DNA of 64,000 nt. It comes from Ostrinia nubilalis. Its lineage: Eukaryota > Arthropoda > Insecta > Lepidoptera > Crambidae. Within the stretch, counting starts at the first letter, position 1, and the number at the start of each line of letters is the position of its first letter. The notes under the pieces were generated by a model. The model made no database searches. It saw nothing but the letters and a program-made list of their open reading frames with translations, and was not told where the DNA came from. This document shows, in pieces, positions 1 through 9,810 of the stretch. The DNA is taken from positions 2,170,001-2,234,000 of the forward strand of contig NC_087118.1 of assembly GCF_963855985.1 (NCBI RefSeq). Reading direction: 5' to 3'. The position numbers and the translations under genes were made by a program.

Positions 1-1
1 A

Positions 2-2398
2 TTGGAAACTCTCAATGCCATAAAAAACCTAGGCATTGATATCAGCACATGGGATCCGTTGCTAGTACATCTACTTTCACAAAAACTGGATAATGAATCA
101 TTCACCGACTACAATGAATGTCTGGAACAACCACGTGAACTACCAACGATGTCAGATTTTTTGAACTTCCTGGAATGCAAGTTTACAACAATGGAGTCCT
201 CACGTAGAAAACAAGATTCACCAACGACAAGGCCTTTAACACATCAAGCATCGCCAAAGCCAAATAAAACAAGATTTCAAGTATACTCAAACAATAACAA
301 CATGGCAGAACAAAACACAAACAACAATCAACTAAGAACTTACAAGTGTTCTTTATGCAATTACAACAATCATGGAATTTATTTTTGTGAAAAATTCTTA
401 TCAATGTCGCCACAACAAAGACTGAATACAGCATCAAGACTCAAGTTATGCTTCAATTGCCTAATAAAGCACCAAGGAAACTGTAGAGTGCAAAAACGAT
501 GCCGAGAATGCCAAGGTCAACATAACACAGTATTACACGAAGCCTTTGCATCAACAAATAACACAGCACGACCAAGTACATCAAGAATGGTCAACCACAG
601 CAACTCCTCCAGGACTACTGTTCCCATTCAACAACATGAGTCACCAGAAGTACTGTTGGCAACTGCGATCGTACAAGTTCAAGCCGCCAATGGCAACTAC
701 TACAAACTACGAGCACTACTCGACCAAGGATCGCAAACCTCAATTATCACCGAGAAAGCAGCTCAAATTTTATCATTACCACGACGTCAATGTACTGGAG
801 TCATAACTGGAATCGGAGCCAAGGAAAATAACTGCAAGGGAATAATAAACATAACTATCAAGTCAAATAACTGCGAATATACATTACAAACCGACGTGAT
901 TATTATGAAAACGCTAATTAACAACCTGCCAAGTAACACATTATCGAAACCATCATGGGAGTTCCTGGAAAACATACAACTAGCAGACCCTGAGTTCTAC
1001 AAAAGTCGCCCCGTCGACCTACTTTTGGGGGCGGAGGTGTACTCTAACATCATTTTGGATGGCATCTGTCGAGAAAACAATCAAACACCAATAGCGCAAC
1101 AAACGCGATTTGGTTGGATATTAAGCGGAAGCGCCAATACAACTACATTACAATGCAACGTCTTATTAAACAACATTGAAGATATACAACGATTTTGGCA
1201 AATTGAAGACATTACACAACAAGAGTCATCATTATCATCTGAAGATCAAGCATGCATAGAATTTTACAAAGCAACAACCGTTCGACGAGAGGATGGGAGA
1301 TATCAAGTAAAACTTCTTCTAAAACCCAACTACATACAAGAATTGGGAACGTCAAAACACAAGGCCATTGCGCAATTCAATCAACTGGAACAAAAATTTA
1401 CGAAGCAAAATGACACCGCAATTAATTACAAAACGTTTATCGACGAATACCTAACATCAGGTCACATGCAACTTGCACGTGGCAACACGACACCGGAATA
1501 CTTTTTACCTCACCACTGTGTCTTACGCAACGAGTCGACAACTACTGCACTTAGAGTTGTGTTTAACGCATCTGCAAAAACTTCTACTGGGATGAGCCTC
1601 AATGACCTCATGTATAGAGGCCCCAACCTACAACAAGATCTACAGTTTTTAATCTTAAAATGGCGACAATACAAGTATGCATACACAGCTGATATCGAAA
1701 AAATGTTTCGACAGATATGGTTAAATGAAGAACATCAACAATATCACAAGATTGTATGGCGAGACAATCAAACGAAACCAATACAAGAATACGAGTTAAC
1801 CACCGTCACCTACGGCACCAAGGCCGCGCCATTTTTGGCGATGATGACGCTTAAGCAACTCGCAGACGATGAAGAGCATAATTATCAAGAAAATCAAGCA
1901 GCTACTGTCTTACGAGATTGTTTCTATATGGATGACCTCATTCATGGAAGTCATTCATTATCATCAGCCAAACAGTTAAAACATGACCTCATAAACCTAT
2001 TGAAGTCAGGAGGCTTCAATCTAAGGAAGTGGTCATCTAATACACCAGAGCTAGTCGAGGACAGCAACAAGAGAGACAATTTTGATTTTCGTGGACTTGA
2101 ATCAACGAAAGCATTGGGACTTCGGTGGAACCCACAAGAAGACAGTTTTACCTTTGAATCAAAAATACCAACAAGTCAAACAAAAACCACGAAAAGAACA
2201 TTATTATCTGCTATATCAACCATCTTCGATTCTCTCGGTTGGCTCTCACCTCTCACTATCAAGCTAAAACTCCTATTTCAATCTACATGGCTGTCAAACA
2301 TCGACTGGAATGATAACCTTCCGGATGACATTAATTTGGAATGGTTAAAAATCAGAGACGAGATACAAAATATCAATCAAATCAAGGTTCAAAGATAG
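2..2398 (+). CDS. pol: BEL/Pao retrotransposon gag-protease-RT (5' part of pol, open at window edge)
   Basis: The frame enters from the left edge, so its start is not visible. In order: the end of a gag domain, three Cys/His clusters near residues 115-175 (CSLCNYNNHGIYFC, CFNCLIKHQGNC, CRECQGQHN), a retropepsin-like protease near residue 239 reading LLDQGSQTS where DSG or DTG is usual, and a BEL/Pao-type reverse transcriptase with YTADIEKMFRQI near 560 and the catalytic YMDD box near 641. It ends at a TAG at 2396-2398 between RT and RNase H; the same frame continues open beyond it. The protein would make capsid, process the polyprotein and copy the RNA in cytoplasmic particles. Family is known from domain order; the DQG variant and the TAG are seen directly. 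Whether the TAG is a mutation or a readthrough codon is open. Confidence 0.93.
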   Translation: METLNAIKNLGIDISTWDPLLVHLLSQKLDNESFTDYNECLEQPRELPTMSDFLNFLECKFTTMESSRRKQDSPTTRPLTHQASPKPNKTRFQVYSNNNNMAEQNTNNNQLRTYKCSLCNYNNHGIYFCEKFLSMSPQQRLNTASRLKLCFNCLIKHQGNCRVQKRCRECQGQHNTVLHEAFASTNNTARPSTSRMVNHSNSSRTTVPIQQHESPEVLLATAIVQVQAANGNYYKLRALLDQGSQTSIITEKAAQILSLPRRQCTGVITGIGAKENNCKGIINITIKSNNCEYTLQTDVIIMKTLINNLPSNTLSKPSWEFLENIQLADPEFYKSRPVDLLLGAEVYSNIILDGICRENNQTPIAQQTRFGWILSGSANTTTLQCNVLLNNIEDIQRFWQIEDITQQESSLSSEDQACIEFYKATTVRREDGRYQVKLLLKPNYIQELGTSKHKAIAQFNQLEQKFTKQNDTAINYKTFIDEYLTSGHMQLARGNTTPEYFLPHHCVLRNESTTTALRVVFNASAKTSTGMSLNDLMYRGPNLQQDLQFLILKWRQYKYAYTADIEKMFRQIWLNEEHQQYHKIVWRDNQTKPIQEYELTTVTYGTKAAPFLAMMTLKQLADDEEHNYQENQAATVLRDCFYMDDLIHGSHSLSSAKQLKHDLINLLKSGGFNLRKWSSNTPELVEDSNKRDNFDFRGLESTKALGLRWNPQEDSFTFESKIPTSQTKTTKRTLLSAISTIFDSLGWLSPLTIKLKLLFQSTWLSNIDWNDNLPDDINLEWLKIRDEIQNINQIKVQR

Positions 2399-4756
2399 CT
2401 CGAAACGCAAGAAAACGATGTCATTGAACTGCATGGATTTTGCGACGCATCAATAAAAGCATACGCTTGCGTCATTTACTGCAAAATAACACGAAGAGGC
2501 CAAAGTACAGTGGTTCTGGTCGCCGCGAAAACGCGACTAGTTCCGGTCAGCAAAACGGTCACATTACCTCGGCTGGAGTTATGTGGCGCAGTTTTATTAT
2601 CGCAATTAATTGACAAAGTTAGAAAAAGTTTACCCAATTATCAAATCAAGACCCTGGGCTGGACTGATTCAACAGCAGTTTTGGGGTGGCTGCAAGGTGA
2701 TCCAGACAAGTGGAAGACCTTCGTAGCGAACAGAGTCAAGCAAGTGACTGAAATATTGCCTGGAAGCGACTGGCGATACGTCAAATCTCAAGATAATCCA
2801 GCTGATTGTGCTAGCAGGGGTCTGACAGTCACTCAATTAGAAAAGCATTCTCTTTGGTGGCAAGGTCCAAGCTGGCTACATTCATACGAAGATCAACCCG
2901 AACAAGCGTCGTTCGAAACAAGTGAAGATCTGAAACAGAAAAAACAAGTTAATACATCTACATACCAAGAAATGAGCACCATCAAGGAATTAATGCAAAA
3001 ATATAGCACGTTCAAGAAACTGATTCACATCTTAGCGTGGCTATACAGATTTAAATTGACTACACTAAACAAGAAAAACTTACCATCATACCTTACCTTA
3101 GAGGAAATCCGTTTCTCCAAGTTGAAAATAATTCAACACGTACAGCAAGAATACTTCTCTCAAGAGATAAATGACCTGAAAACTAACGGGATCATCAACT
3201 CAAAAAGCAGCATACTTAACCTCAACCCTCATCTTGACGAACAAGGCATCCTCCGTGTTGGCGGAAGACTAAGACATGCACAGATAAGCTCGGAAATGAA
3301 GCATCCTATCATCATTCCACATGCAAGTCATCTTACCGACCTCTTAATCGATGAAGCTCACGCTCTCACTTACCACGGTGGGGCACGTTTAACGACCTCA
3401 TTCCTTCGTCAACAATACTGGATTGTGGGTGGCATCAGGGCCATCAAGAAGCGCCTACGTGGGTGCGTCAAGTGCAGGCGATACGACACAAACAAGAAAC
3501 ATCAGATCATGGGTGACTTACCACTCGCTAGAAGCAACCCATCCCGCCCATTTTATCACACCGGCGTGGACTTTACGGGTCACATCATGATAAAGAGCAG
3601 CAAAGGGCGCGGCATCAAGTGCACAAAGGGTTATGTGGCAGTGTTCGTGTGTATGGCGACCAAGGCTGTACACTTAGAACTTGTCTCTGACCTAACCACA
3701 TCAGCATTCCTAGCCGCTCTAAAGAGAATGGCTGCTAGACGAGGAAAGCCACATCATATCTATAGTGATAATGGCACCAACTTTATCGGAGCAAGTAAAG
3801 CTATACAACAAGAATACGAGATACTTCAATCTACTCTTCATCAAAACAACAGTCATTTTATGCAAGAAATAACAGAGATGAACATTCAATGGCATTTTAA
3901 CGCCCCTTCCTGGCCTTCAGCAGGCGGCCTCTGGGAGGCCGCAGTAAAGAGCTTGAAATACCACCTCAAACGCGTCGTCGGCGAACAAAAACTGACGTAC
4001 GAAGAATTTTCGACCGTATTATCACAGCTAGAAGGGTGTTTAAACGCAAGACCATTGTGTGCCATCAGTGAAGATCCAGAAGATCTGGATTACCTAACTC
4101 CATCGCACTTCCTATCAAGTGGACCTGTGCTAACATTATTTGAAACAGAGCAAGATCTCAGAACAAGATGGTATCTATGTCAAAAAATATATAACGACAT
4201 CTGGAAGAGATGGCGTTCAGAGTACTTAACTCAATTAACTACCAGAGGCAAGTGGAAGCAATATCAAGAAAACCTCAAAATCAATGATCTGGTAGTCATA
4301 CACGACGACAACTTGCCATCGGGACGGTGGGCCATGGGGCGCGTCATTGAACTCCACCCTGGCCCCGATGGACACGTGCGAGTAGTTTCATTAAAAACCA
4401 AGAACGGTTACCTTAGACGTCCGGTAGTAAAATTATCTTTACTGCCTATCAATCAGAACTCAAATCAAGACAGCAAACAAGTTAATACAGCAAGTGTATC
4501 TCCAATACATGAAGAAAACAAGAAACGCGTGAAAAACATTGGTTTCAACTTTAAATCAATAGTATTGGCTCTACTTTATTTTATGAGCATACTTACAACA
4601 GCATCATGCACCTTCGTAAACACACCGCTGAAACAAAACCAAGGAATTTATTTCGATAAAATTTCGGATATGCAAGTAATAAGAGACGACTGGACTGTAG
4701 TGGTTTATTATAAGATGGAACCATACTGGCAAGGGATGAAGACATTCGAAAATTAA
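2399..4756 (+). CDS. pol: BEL/Pao RNase H-integrase, fused in frame to the env leader
   Basis: Same frame as the segment before the TAG. It begins with RNase H (HGFCDASIKAYACVIY near 2432, then LGWTDSTAVLGWL), followed by a zinc-binding integrase N-domain (GCVKCRRY), the catalytic core with the three acidic residues in GVDFTGH (about 3564), YSDNGTNF (about 3762) and GGLWEAAVKS (about 3930), and a C-terminal domain of the kind that follows BEL integrases (SGRWAMGRVIELHPGPDGHV). From about 4540 the frame turns into a hydrophobic leader (SIVLALLYFMSILTTASC) and what looks like the env N-terminus, so pol and env share one frame. A TAA at 4754-4756 ends it. Integrase would insert the cDNA copy. 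The copy looks young apart from the two stops. Confidence 0.92.
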   Translation, partial: LETQENDVIELHGFCDASIKAYACVIYCKITRRGQSTVVLVAAKTRLVPVSKTVTLPRLELCGAVLLSQLIDKVRKSLPNYQIKTLGWTDSTAVLGWLQGDPDKWKTFVANRVKQVTEILPGSDWRYVKSQDNPADCASRGLTVTQLEKHSLWWQGPSWLHSYEDQPEQASFETSEDLKQKKQVNTSTYQEMSTIKELMQKYSTFKKLIHILAWLYRFKLTTLNKKNLPSYLTLEEIRFSKLKIIQHVQQEYFSQEINDLKTNGIINSKSSILNLNPHLDEQGILRVGGRLRHAQISSEMKHPIIIPHASHLTDLLIDEAHALTYHGGARLTTSFLRQQYWIVGGIRAIKKRLRGCVKCRRYDTNKKHQIMGDLPLARSNPSRPFYHTGVDFTGHIMIKSSKGRGIKCTKGYVAVFVCMATKAVHLELVSDLTTSAFLAALKRMAARRGKPHHIYSDNGTNFIGASKAIQQEYEILQSTLHQNNSHFMQEITEMNIQWHFNAPSWPSAGGLWEAAVKSLKYHLKRVVGEQKLTYEEFSTVLSQLEGCLNARPLCAISEDPEDLDYLTPSHFLSSGPVLTLFETEQDLRTRWYLCQKIYNDIWKRWRSEYLTQLTTRGKWKQYQENLKINDLVVIHDDNLPSGRWAMGRVIELHPGPDGHVRVVSLKTKNGYLRRPVVKLSLLPINQNSNQDSKQVNTASVSPIHEENKKRVKNIGFNFKSIVLALLYFMSILTTASCTFVNTPLKQNQGIYFDKISDMQVIRDDWTVVVYYKMEPYWQGMKTFEN

Positions 4757-5728
4757 TTCAATTACTTGGAAGATACATGCAAGAAACTGAACGAAGAAGT
4801 GCATTGTGACGTCATTCTATGGCAGCTACGTCACAGCTACGACGAACTGCAACACTATAATACGATACTGATGACGCAACACACGCGCACACGCTCGCGC
4901 AGGCGACGCGGTCTAATCAACGCAGTGGGCTCAGTGGCTAATACACTGTTTGGAGTCCTAGATGAGAAGTTTGCCGAGCAGTATCAGAAAGATATTACTC
5001 TCATACATGATAATGAACAACATTTGGCATCACTGTGGCGAAATCAAACTTCTGTCGTCGAAGCCGAATATAATTTACTGAAAAGAAGCGAGGAAGCCAT
5101 CAATAAGCAACACAAATTAGTAAACAAACACCTAATTAAAATAGAAAACGCCGTGAACATACTTAATTCAGAGGTGTTCAACATTTCACAAGCAAATTAC
5201 ATGACGTTGACCGCTGTAGCTGCAAGTAACATGATACACGAACTGCGAAATATGCAAGAAACCCTGCTGAATACGGTCACCGACGTTTATCATGGAAGAT
5301 TCAACTTCCATCTCTTATCACCTGAACAACTTAGAAACGAGCTAAGTGTCATAGCAAGTCAGATCTCAAGTGAACTAACTCTGCCTATAGAGAATATACA
5401 TGTTAGTTTACAAAACATATATCATTTATTGAATATCAAGGCCAGAATGTGCGAAGATTACCTACTGTTTGAGATAAAAGTACCTTTAGTCGGCAGAGAT
5501 TCCTTCGAAATATTTCATCTCATTCCCGTACCAACTGCAACAAATCATAGCAAGATGATAGACACGATCCCAATATCAGAATTCTTGGCCATTAACTTAG
5601 CTAAAGATGCTTATAACACGATGATAAAAGAAGACATCTCCTCATGTCATCAGCAAGAGCAGACTTATTTATGTCAACTCAAGAAACCTGATATCACCTC
5701 AAGCAAGAAGAAAGTCTTTGTGAATTAG
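4757..5728 (+). CDS. env: Envelope-like fusion protein of the BEL element (N-terminal part)
   Basis: Continues the pol/env-leader frame directly after the TAA. It resembles the baculovirus F-like envelope proteins carried by some insect retroelements. Visible: a basic run with a furin-type site (RSRRRR then GL) at about 4892-4915, a following glycine/alanine-rich stretch that would act as the fusion peptide, and a long helical heptad region to about 5400. A one-base shift near 5705-5720 takes the frame to a stop at 5726-5728, while the family-like reading resumes in another frame. Its role would be membrane fusion in infectious transfer, known for related insect elements. Broken by the TAA, the frameshift and an insertion, so not expected to work. 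Confidence 0.85.
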   Translation, partial: FNYLEDTCKKLNEEVHCDVILWQLRHSYDELQHYNTILMTQHTRTRSRRRRGLINAVGSVANTLFGVLDEKFAEQYQKDITLIHDNEQHLASLWRNQTSVVEAEYNLLKRSEEAINKQHKLVNKHLIKIENAVNILNSEVFNISQANYMTLTAVAASNMIHELRNMQETLLNTVTDVYHGRFNFHLLSPEQLRNELSVIASQISSELTLPIENIHVSLQNIYHLLNIKARMCEDYLLFEIKVPLVGRDSFEIFHLIPVPTATNHSKMIDTIPISEFLAINLAKDAYNTMIKEDISSCHQQEQTYLCQLKKPDITSSKKKVFVN

Positions 5729-5797
5729 ACATCAATAAGAAACAATGCAAAACAGTTGTTCACCCCTGCATCGATAAGTGGGTCGAATTAAACACAA
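5729..5797 (+). pseudogene. env: Env remnant after the frameshift, up to the insertion point
   Basis: In the frame shifted by one base relative to the upstream env, a cysteine-containing stretch with features of the env ectodomain (CELDINKKQC, HPCIDKW) is readable from about 5704 to 5797. It is then cut by unrelated sequence. The env reading resumes at about 7003. Confidence 0.6.
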
Positions 5798-6299
5798 TCC
5801 CACCAAAAACATTCTGTAAAAAACTAGCCAAGTCTCGATGGAGCTGCTTGTTTATCTCTAAAAAGTAATGAAATCTAGACAAAGTCGTGCCAAGTCTATG
5901 GTTCCTTACTGCGATTTCTTTATTATTATAGTTAATGTTGTGTGACTTGGCCGTTGAACAATCTTTATTAAGATAATCATACAATAAGTATTATTGAAAT
6001 ACGCAGCTTTATTAAGCCTACAATTGACTGGTTATTGAGTCAACGTTTTCCAAGTGGCAATTTTCCATCGCCAATGGGTAGCGGTTCTGGCGACAGATTG
6101 GTGCAATGGTGTGAATGGATTACCTGGTTTTGTACCCTTCAACGGCCAAGTCACACAACATTAACTATAATAATAAAGAAATCGCAGTAAGGAACCATAG
6201 ACTTGGCACGACTTTGTCTAGATTTCATTACTTTTTAGAGATAAACAAGCAGCTCCATCGAGACTTGGCTAGTTTTTTACAGAATGTTTTTGGTGGGAT
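5798..6299. mobile_element. Fold-back element inside env: two 160-bp inverted arms
   Basis: Arms at about 5798-5957 and 6139-6299 are near-perfect reverse complements and start TCCCACCAAAAACATTCTGT at the outer edges, with a 180-bp loop. The short open frames on opposite strands here share a long identical peptide only because of this inversion. It begins TC after an A, as Helitron-type 5' ends do, but the inverted arms are not a Helitron trait. Its right limit within the 1.2 kb insertion is uncertain. No coding capacity seen. Confidence 0.75.
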
Positions 6300-7002
6300 T
6301 TCACTTCTTTTTGTAGAAAGTGGCAAAATTATTTAACGTCGTCATTTTATCGACATTTTTTACGATATTAAACACAAATAAACTCAACGACCTTTAAAAT
6401 GGACAACGAATCAGAATTGTTTTAATAACATAACCTTAGCGAACCTTACAATATAATAAACGAAATCAACGAAATGCAAATTACACAACATTCAACTTAA
6501 TCGACGGGGGGCTCTAGAAAGGAAAAAAATCTGGACACCGCTTGCTAGTGCTAGCGCCATCTAGCGGTGAGCGATACAGGCGAATACCACGGTGCCGGAG
6601 TAGTATTTATTATGAATGTGGTGTTACTCCAGATCTTCGATTTTCCTAGTTTTTATAGTTTTCCCTTTATGTGGCCATTAAACCCTAACTCTGTACCAAA
6701 TTTCAGCTCTCTGAGTTTATGGGAAGTACTAGTTCTATTTTGATGATTATCAGTGAGTGAGTGTCGTAAATGCGAAACTTTGCTTTCGCTTAACTTCGGA
6801 ACTGAATGACCAACAGACTTGAAATTTTGGATTTTAAGTACGTGATTATAGCTTACTAGATGACGAAAATTTCTGCGTTCTGGTCTTATCCAGAGGTTCT
6901 CAAATAGGGGCCTGAAAATGCGGCGAAATGGTTCCAGTAAAGGATGGTACGGCAGTGTTTGCTTCGCGCTCGACTTGGCGGGGGCACTGCCGTGCCCCCA
7001 GA
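6300..7002. mobile_element. Rest of the insertion splitting env, ending in a GC-rich hairpin
   Basis: Non-coding sequence between the fold-back arms and the resumption of env. It includes 'aaatttcagctctctgagtt' near 6702, a motif I associate with dispersed moth repeats. The last bases form a hairpin, GGGGGCACTGCCGTGCCCCC at about 6978-6997, immediately before env resumes. A terminal hairpin is typical of Helitron 3' ends, but the expected CTRR end is not clear (CCAG is seen). Confidence 0.5.
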
Positions 7003-7631
7003 TAAACAAGTACTTGTACTTTTGTTGTGAGAGGTGTCAGTTACGAGTGATATGCGCGGATCAGGTGACCGCGCCACAGCTGGAGCAAGCCGGCCTCGTC
7101 AGCATTTCACACGGGTGCATTGTCAAGTCCGACCTATTTACAGTGCACGCTCGTAACCTTGATCGCAATGTTATCAAAACAAACGCCGATATCCAGACAC
7201 AAGACATCAGTCCGATCAACAATATCATCAACGCATCGATCCCGATAACATCTATCGTAGACGACACAATTAACGAACGTCAGAGACAACTTTCGGACAT
7301 CGAGAAAGGTCTGAAAGATTTGAAAGAGCAAGCAGTATTGAGCACAGATGTATCATACCACGATGTACATCAATACGCTCTAATATACATCATCATCGGC
7401 GCCGCAGTCATCACGGCAGCGTGGCTGGCGTGGCGGCGAGTGCGACGCGCGGCGACTGTCGCGCCCCCGGAGGAGCGCACTACCGTGCGCCTCTCATCCA
7501 TTCGAAGCAACTCAAGTGAAGACGAAGACCACAAGAACAAGACTAACAAGATACATAGTGTTAATACGATACATAATGTTAATAAGTCTACGTCGCCCAT
7601 AGCAACTAGTAGTGCATCTCTATTTTCATAA
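7003..7631 (+). pseudogene. env: Env C-terminal part with membrane anchor
   Basis: The env reading resumes with a cysteine-rich segment (YFCCERCQ), passes through a helical stalk (about 7260-7340), a single membrane segment at about 7376-7425 (ALIYIIIGAAVITAAWLAW), then a basic and serine/acid-rich cytoplasmic tail ending at 7631. The layout of ectodomain, anchor and short tail fits a class I-like fusion protein of an insect retroelement. The bases upstream of 7003 in the same frame belong to the inserted element, so an apparent start at 6918 is not real. Separated from the N-terminal half by 1.2 kb, so non-functional here. Confidence 0.8.
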
Positions 7632-7673
7632 ACTTTACTTTCATCCCGCCTCCATCTCTGGTGGCCCGGAACA

Positions 7674-7833
7674 TGTACGGTGCGTCACCGTACAATTGCA
7701 AACATCAGCAATATATTGCTATGCGCGGCTGACCCAATTTTATATTTTATGTTTTACATTATTTTAAGTTTAGTGTTCGATTTAGCAGCCTAACAAGTGG
7801 CCGCGACTCTCGTTAATCAATTATTGTACCTTT
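7674..7833 (+). repeat. Truncated 3' LTR of the env-carrying BEL element
   Basis: Starts TGTACGGTGCGTCACCGTAC just after env and a short purine-rich stretch (ggtggcccggaaca). About 160 bp remain before the sequence turns into the minus-strand Gypsy pol. The 5' LTR is outside the window, so this call rests on position and the TG start. Confidence 0.55.
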
Positions 7834-7835
7834 AT

Positions 7836-8868
7836 GAGAGGTTTATGGTCTGTTTTCAATAGAAATGGTTTATCTCGGCCGTACAAATATTGATGAAACT
7901 TTTTCACGCCAAATATGATAGCTGTTGCCTCTTTTTGAATTTGGCTATACCGTTTTTCGGCTGCATTAAGAGAACGGGACATATAAGAAATTGGCTTTTC
8001 AATACCTTCCTCAATTTGTGATAAGACCGCCCCAAGACCGTATGGCGACGCGTCTACAGTGAGTACTAACTCAGCCTCAGGGTTAAAATGAGTTAAAGTG
8101 TTGTCAGATGCTAACTGACGTTTAATGTTTGTTACAGCTTCCTCATGCTCCGTAGTCCATACCCATGGTACATTTTTCTGTAATAACTTATGCAAGGGTG
8201 ACAAGATAGCAGAAGCGTTTTTTACAAAGTTTCTATAATAATTTACCATACCTAAAAACGATTTTAGCTCTGTCGTATCAGTCGGCACTTTTGATTGTAA
8301 AATAGATTTTACCTTCTCTGGCGATTTGTGAATACCATTGCGATCTATTACAAACCCCAGATATGAAACAGATTCTTGAAAAAATTTGCATTTCTCCTTG
8401 TTCAAAACAAACCCTGCCTCCTCTAGTCTACGGAACACTTCAGCTAACCTTGACATCATTTGGGTCCTGTTTTCAGCACAGATACAGAGGTCATCCATAA
8501 ATACAAGTGTTCCTTCTAGCCCTGCGAGCACGGTTTCTAAGGTTCTTTGAAAAATAGCGGGTGCGCTTGCGAGACCAAAGACTAATCTAGTGAATTTAAA
8601 AAGCCCTTTGTGCGTATTTATGCAGGTGAGCATTTGTGAGGCTTCATTTAAAACCAGTTGATTATATGCTTGTGAAAGGTCTAGTTTGCTAAACAATTTC
8701 CCACCGTGCAGTTTTGTAAAAAGTTCATCATATTTTGGTAATGGATATTTGTCAACAAGTAATTGCTTATTTATTGTTACCGAATAATCTGCACAGAGAC
8801 GTATTGAGCCATCACGCTTTAAGACTGGAACAATAGGACTCGCATAGTCGGAATATTTCACCGGCACT
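7836..8868 (-). pseudogene. pol: Gypsy-group reverse transcriptase / partial RNase H (truncated)
   Basis: Reads from PVKYSDYASPIVPVLKRDGS through the RT core, including the catalytic FMDD box at about 8492-8503 (VFMDDLCICA) and the thumb (YLGFVIDRNGIHKSPEK), to the start of RNase H (VDASPYGLGAVLSQ) and LLKTDHKPL, where it stops at the junction with the BEL LTR at about 7835. The rest of RNase H and integrase are missing. The 5' half of the same element lies at 9811-11194, separated by a MITE whose removal rejoins the frame. It would copy element RNA. The 3' truncation and the abrupt junction point to a deletion or recombination. Confidence 0.9.
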
Positions 8869-8872
8869 AAAA

Positions 8873-9806
8873 CGATGGCTCCTACGTATAAAGGCGAAAC
8901 TGCCGCTTACGCCTTTTTCCAATTATTTAAGCAATGATTTCATTTTGCTCTAATCTATAACGTCAGTAAGAAAAAAATTTTTTTTTTCCATTAGATACAA
9001 AATAAAATTTTAGGCAAATAGGCGTATGTGCAAAACTATGCCACGTATAAAGCCCAATCATACGATTCGTCAATCTATACGAGTAGTTGCTTACATAAAT
9101 ATATATTTTTTATAATCCAAATCTTAAATAAAGCCATGAAAATATTTAGCAAATTGTTTTATTTATAAATTATGACACATTATATAGTTATTTAATTTTT
9201 AGCGTTAAGAGTCGCATCTCAAACTAAATTGAAAATTATAAATAACTTGAAAAAATCGAACTGCCTAAGGCATCGTGGGTTCAATTCCCGCCTTAGGCAG
9301 TTCGATTTTTTCAAGTTATTTATAATTTTTAAAAATATGACACATTATGTTAAAAGACCTAACTAAATCTCGAGCACAGTATATGGGCGTATTTGCGTTA
9401 AAACGTAATAACGATACATTAAACAACTTTTTCTAACTGATTTATTATTGATATAGCACATGATAACAATTAAAATAATTACATGCATAAATAAAGAGAG
9501 TAATCGCTTAAAATATTATATTTATGTTGTCATTTAAGTCTCTTTACGTTGAACAATACACATGAAATTATAGAAATGTGACGACGTAAAAGGGCAATGC
9601 GTAAAATCTCAAAATATATAAGAAAAATATAAAAATTGATAACAGCAGTAGCAAAAGCATTACATGTTAAGGTTAAATGTGAAATTTCATTAAATTCGTT
9701 TTAGTAGGTCAGAAGATATGACCCAAAAATATGGTTCCGGCCACTAAAATGGCTCTCCTGTAAAATTTACTTTTTTCACTTACGCCAGTATACGTAGGAG
9801 CCATCG
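8873..9806. mobile_element. 934-bp MITE inserted in the Gypsy pol frame
   Basis: Inverted ends CGATGGCTCCTACGTAT (17 bp exact, similarity continuing) at 8873-8889 and 9790-9806, flanked on both sides by AAAA (8869-8872, 9807-9810) as a 4-bp target duplication. Removing the element and one AAAA restores the protease-to-RT frame. AT-rich, no transposase visible. The superfamily is not clear from the ends. Confidence 0.85.
9233..9328. repeat. 38-bp perfect hairpin with a tRNA T-arm-like loop
   Basis: Arms 9233-9270 and 9291-9328 are exact reverse complements. Between and into them lies GGGTTCAATTCCC, matching a tRNA T-arm / Pol III B box, with GCCTAAG and CTTAGGC on either side able to pair like a 7-bp acceptor stem. 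It looks like a tRNA minihelix without D or anticodon arms, inside the MITE. Confidence 0.8.
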
Positions 9807-9810
9807 AAAA

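Noticed and set aside
5760..6336. Two short proteins sharing an identical ~50-residue stretch
   Set aside because: They are the two arms of one inverted repeat read on opposite strands, not a gene family.
6918..7002. Start of the env C-terminal frame at 6918
   Set aside because: This part is inserted sequence; env-like reading begins at about 7003.
9233..9328. A functional tRNA gene
   Set aside because: Only T-arm and acceptor-like stem are present; no D or anticodon arm.
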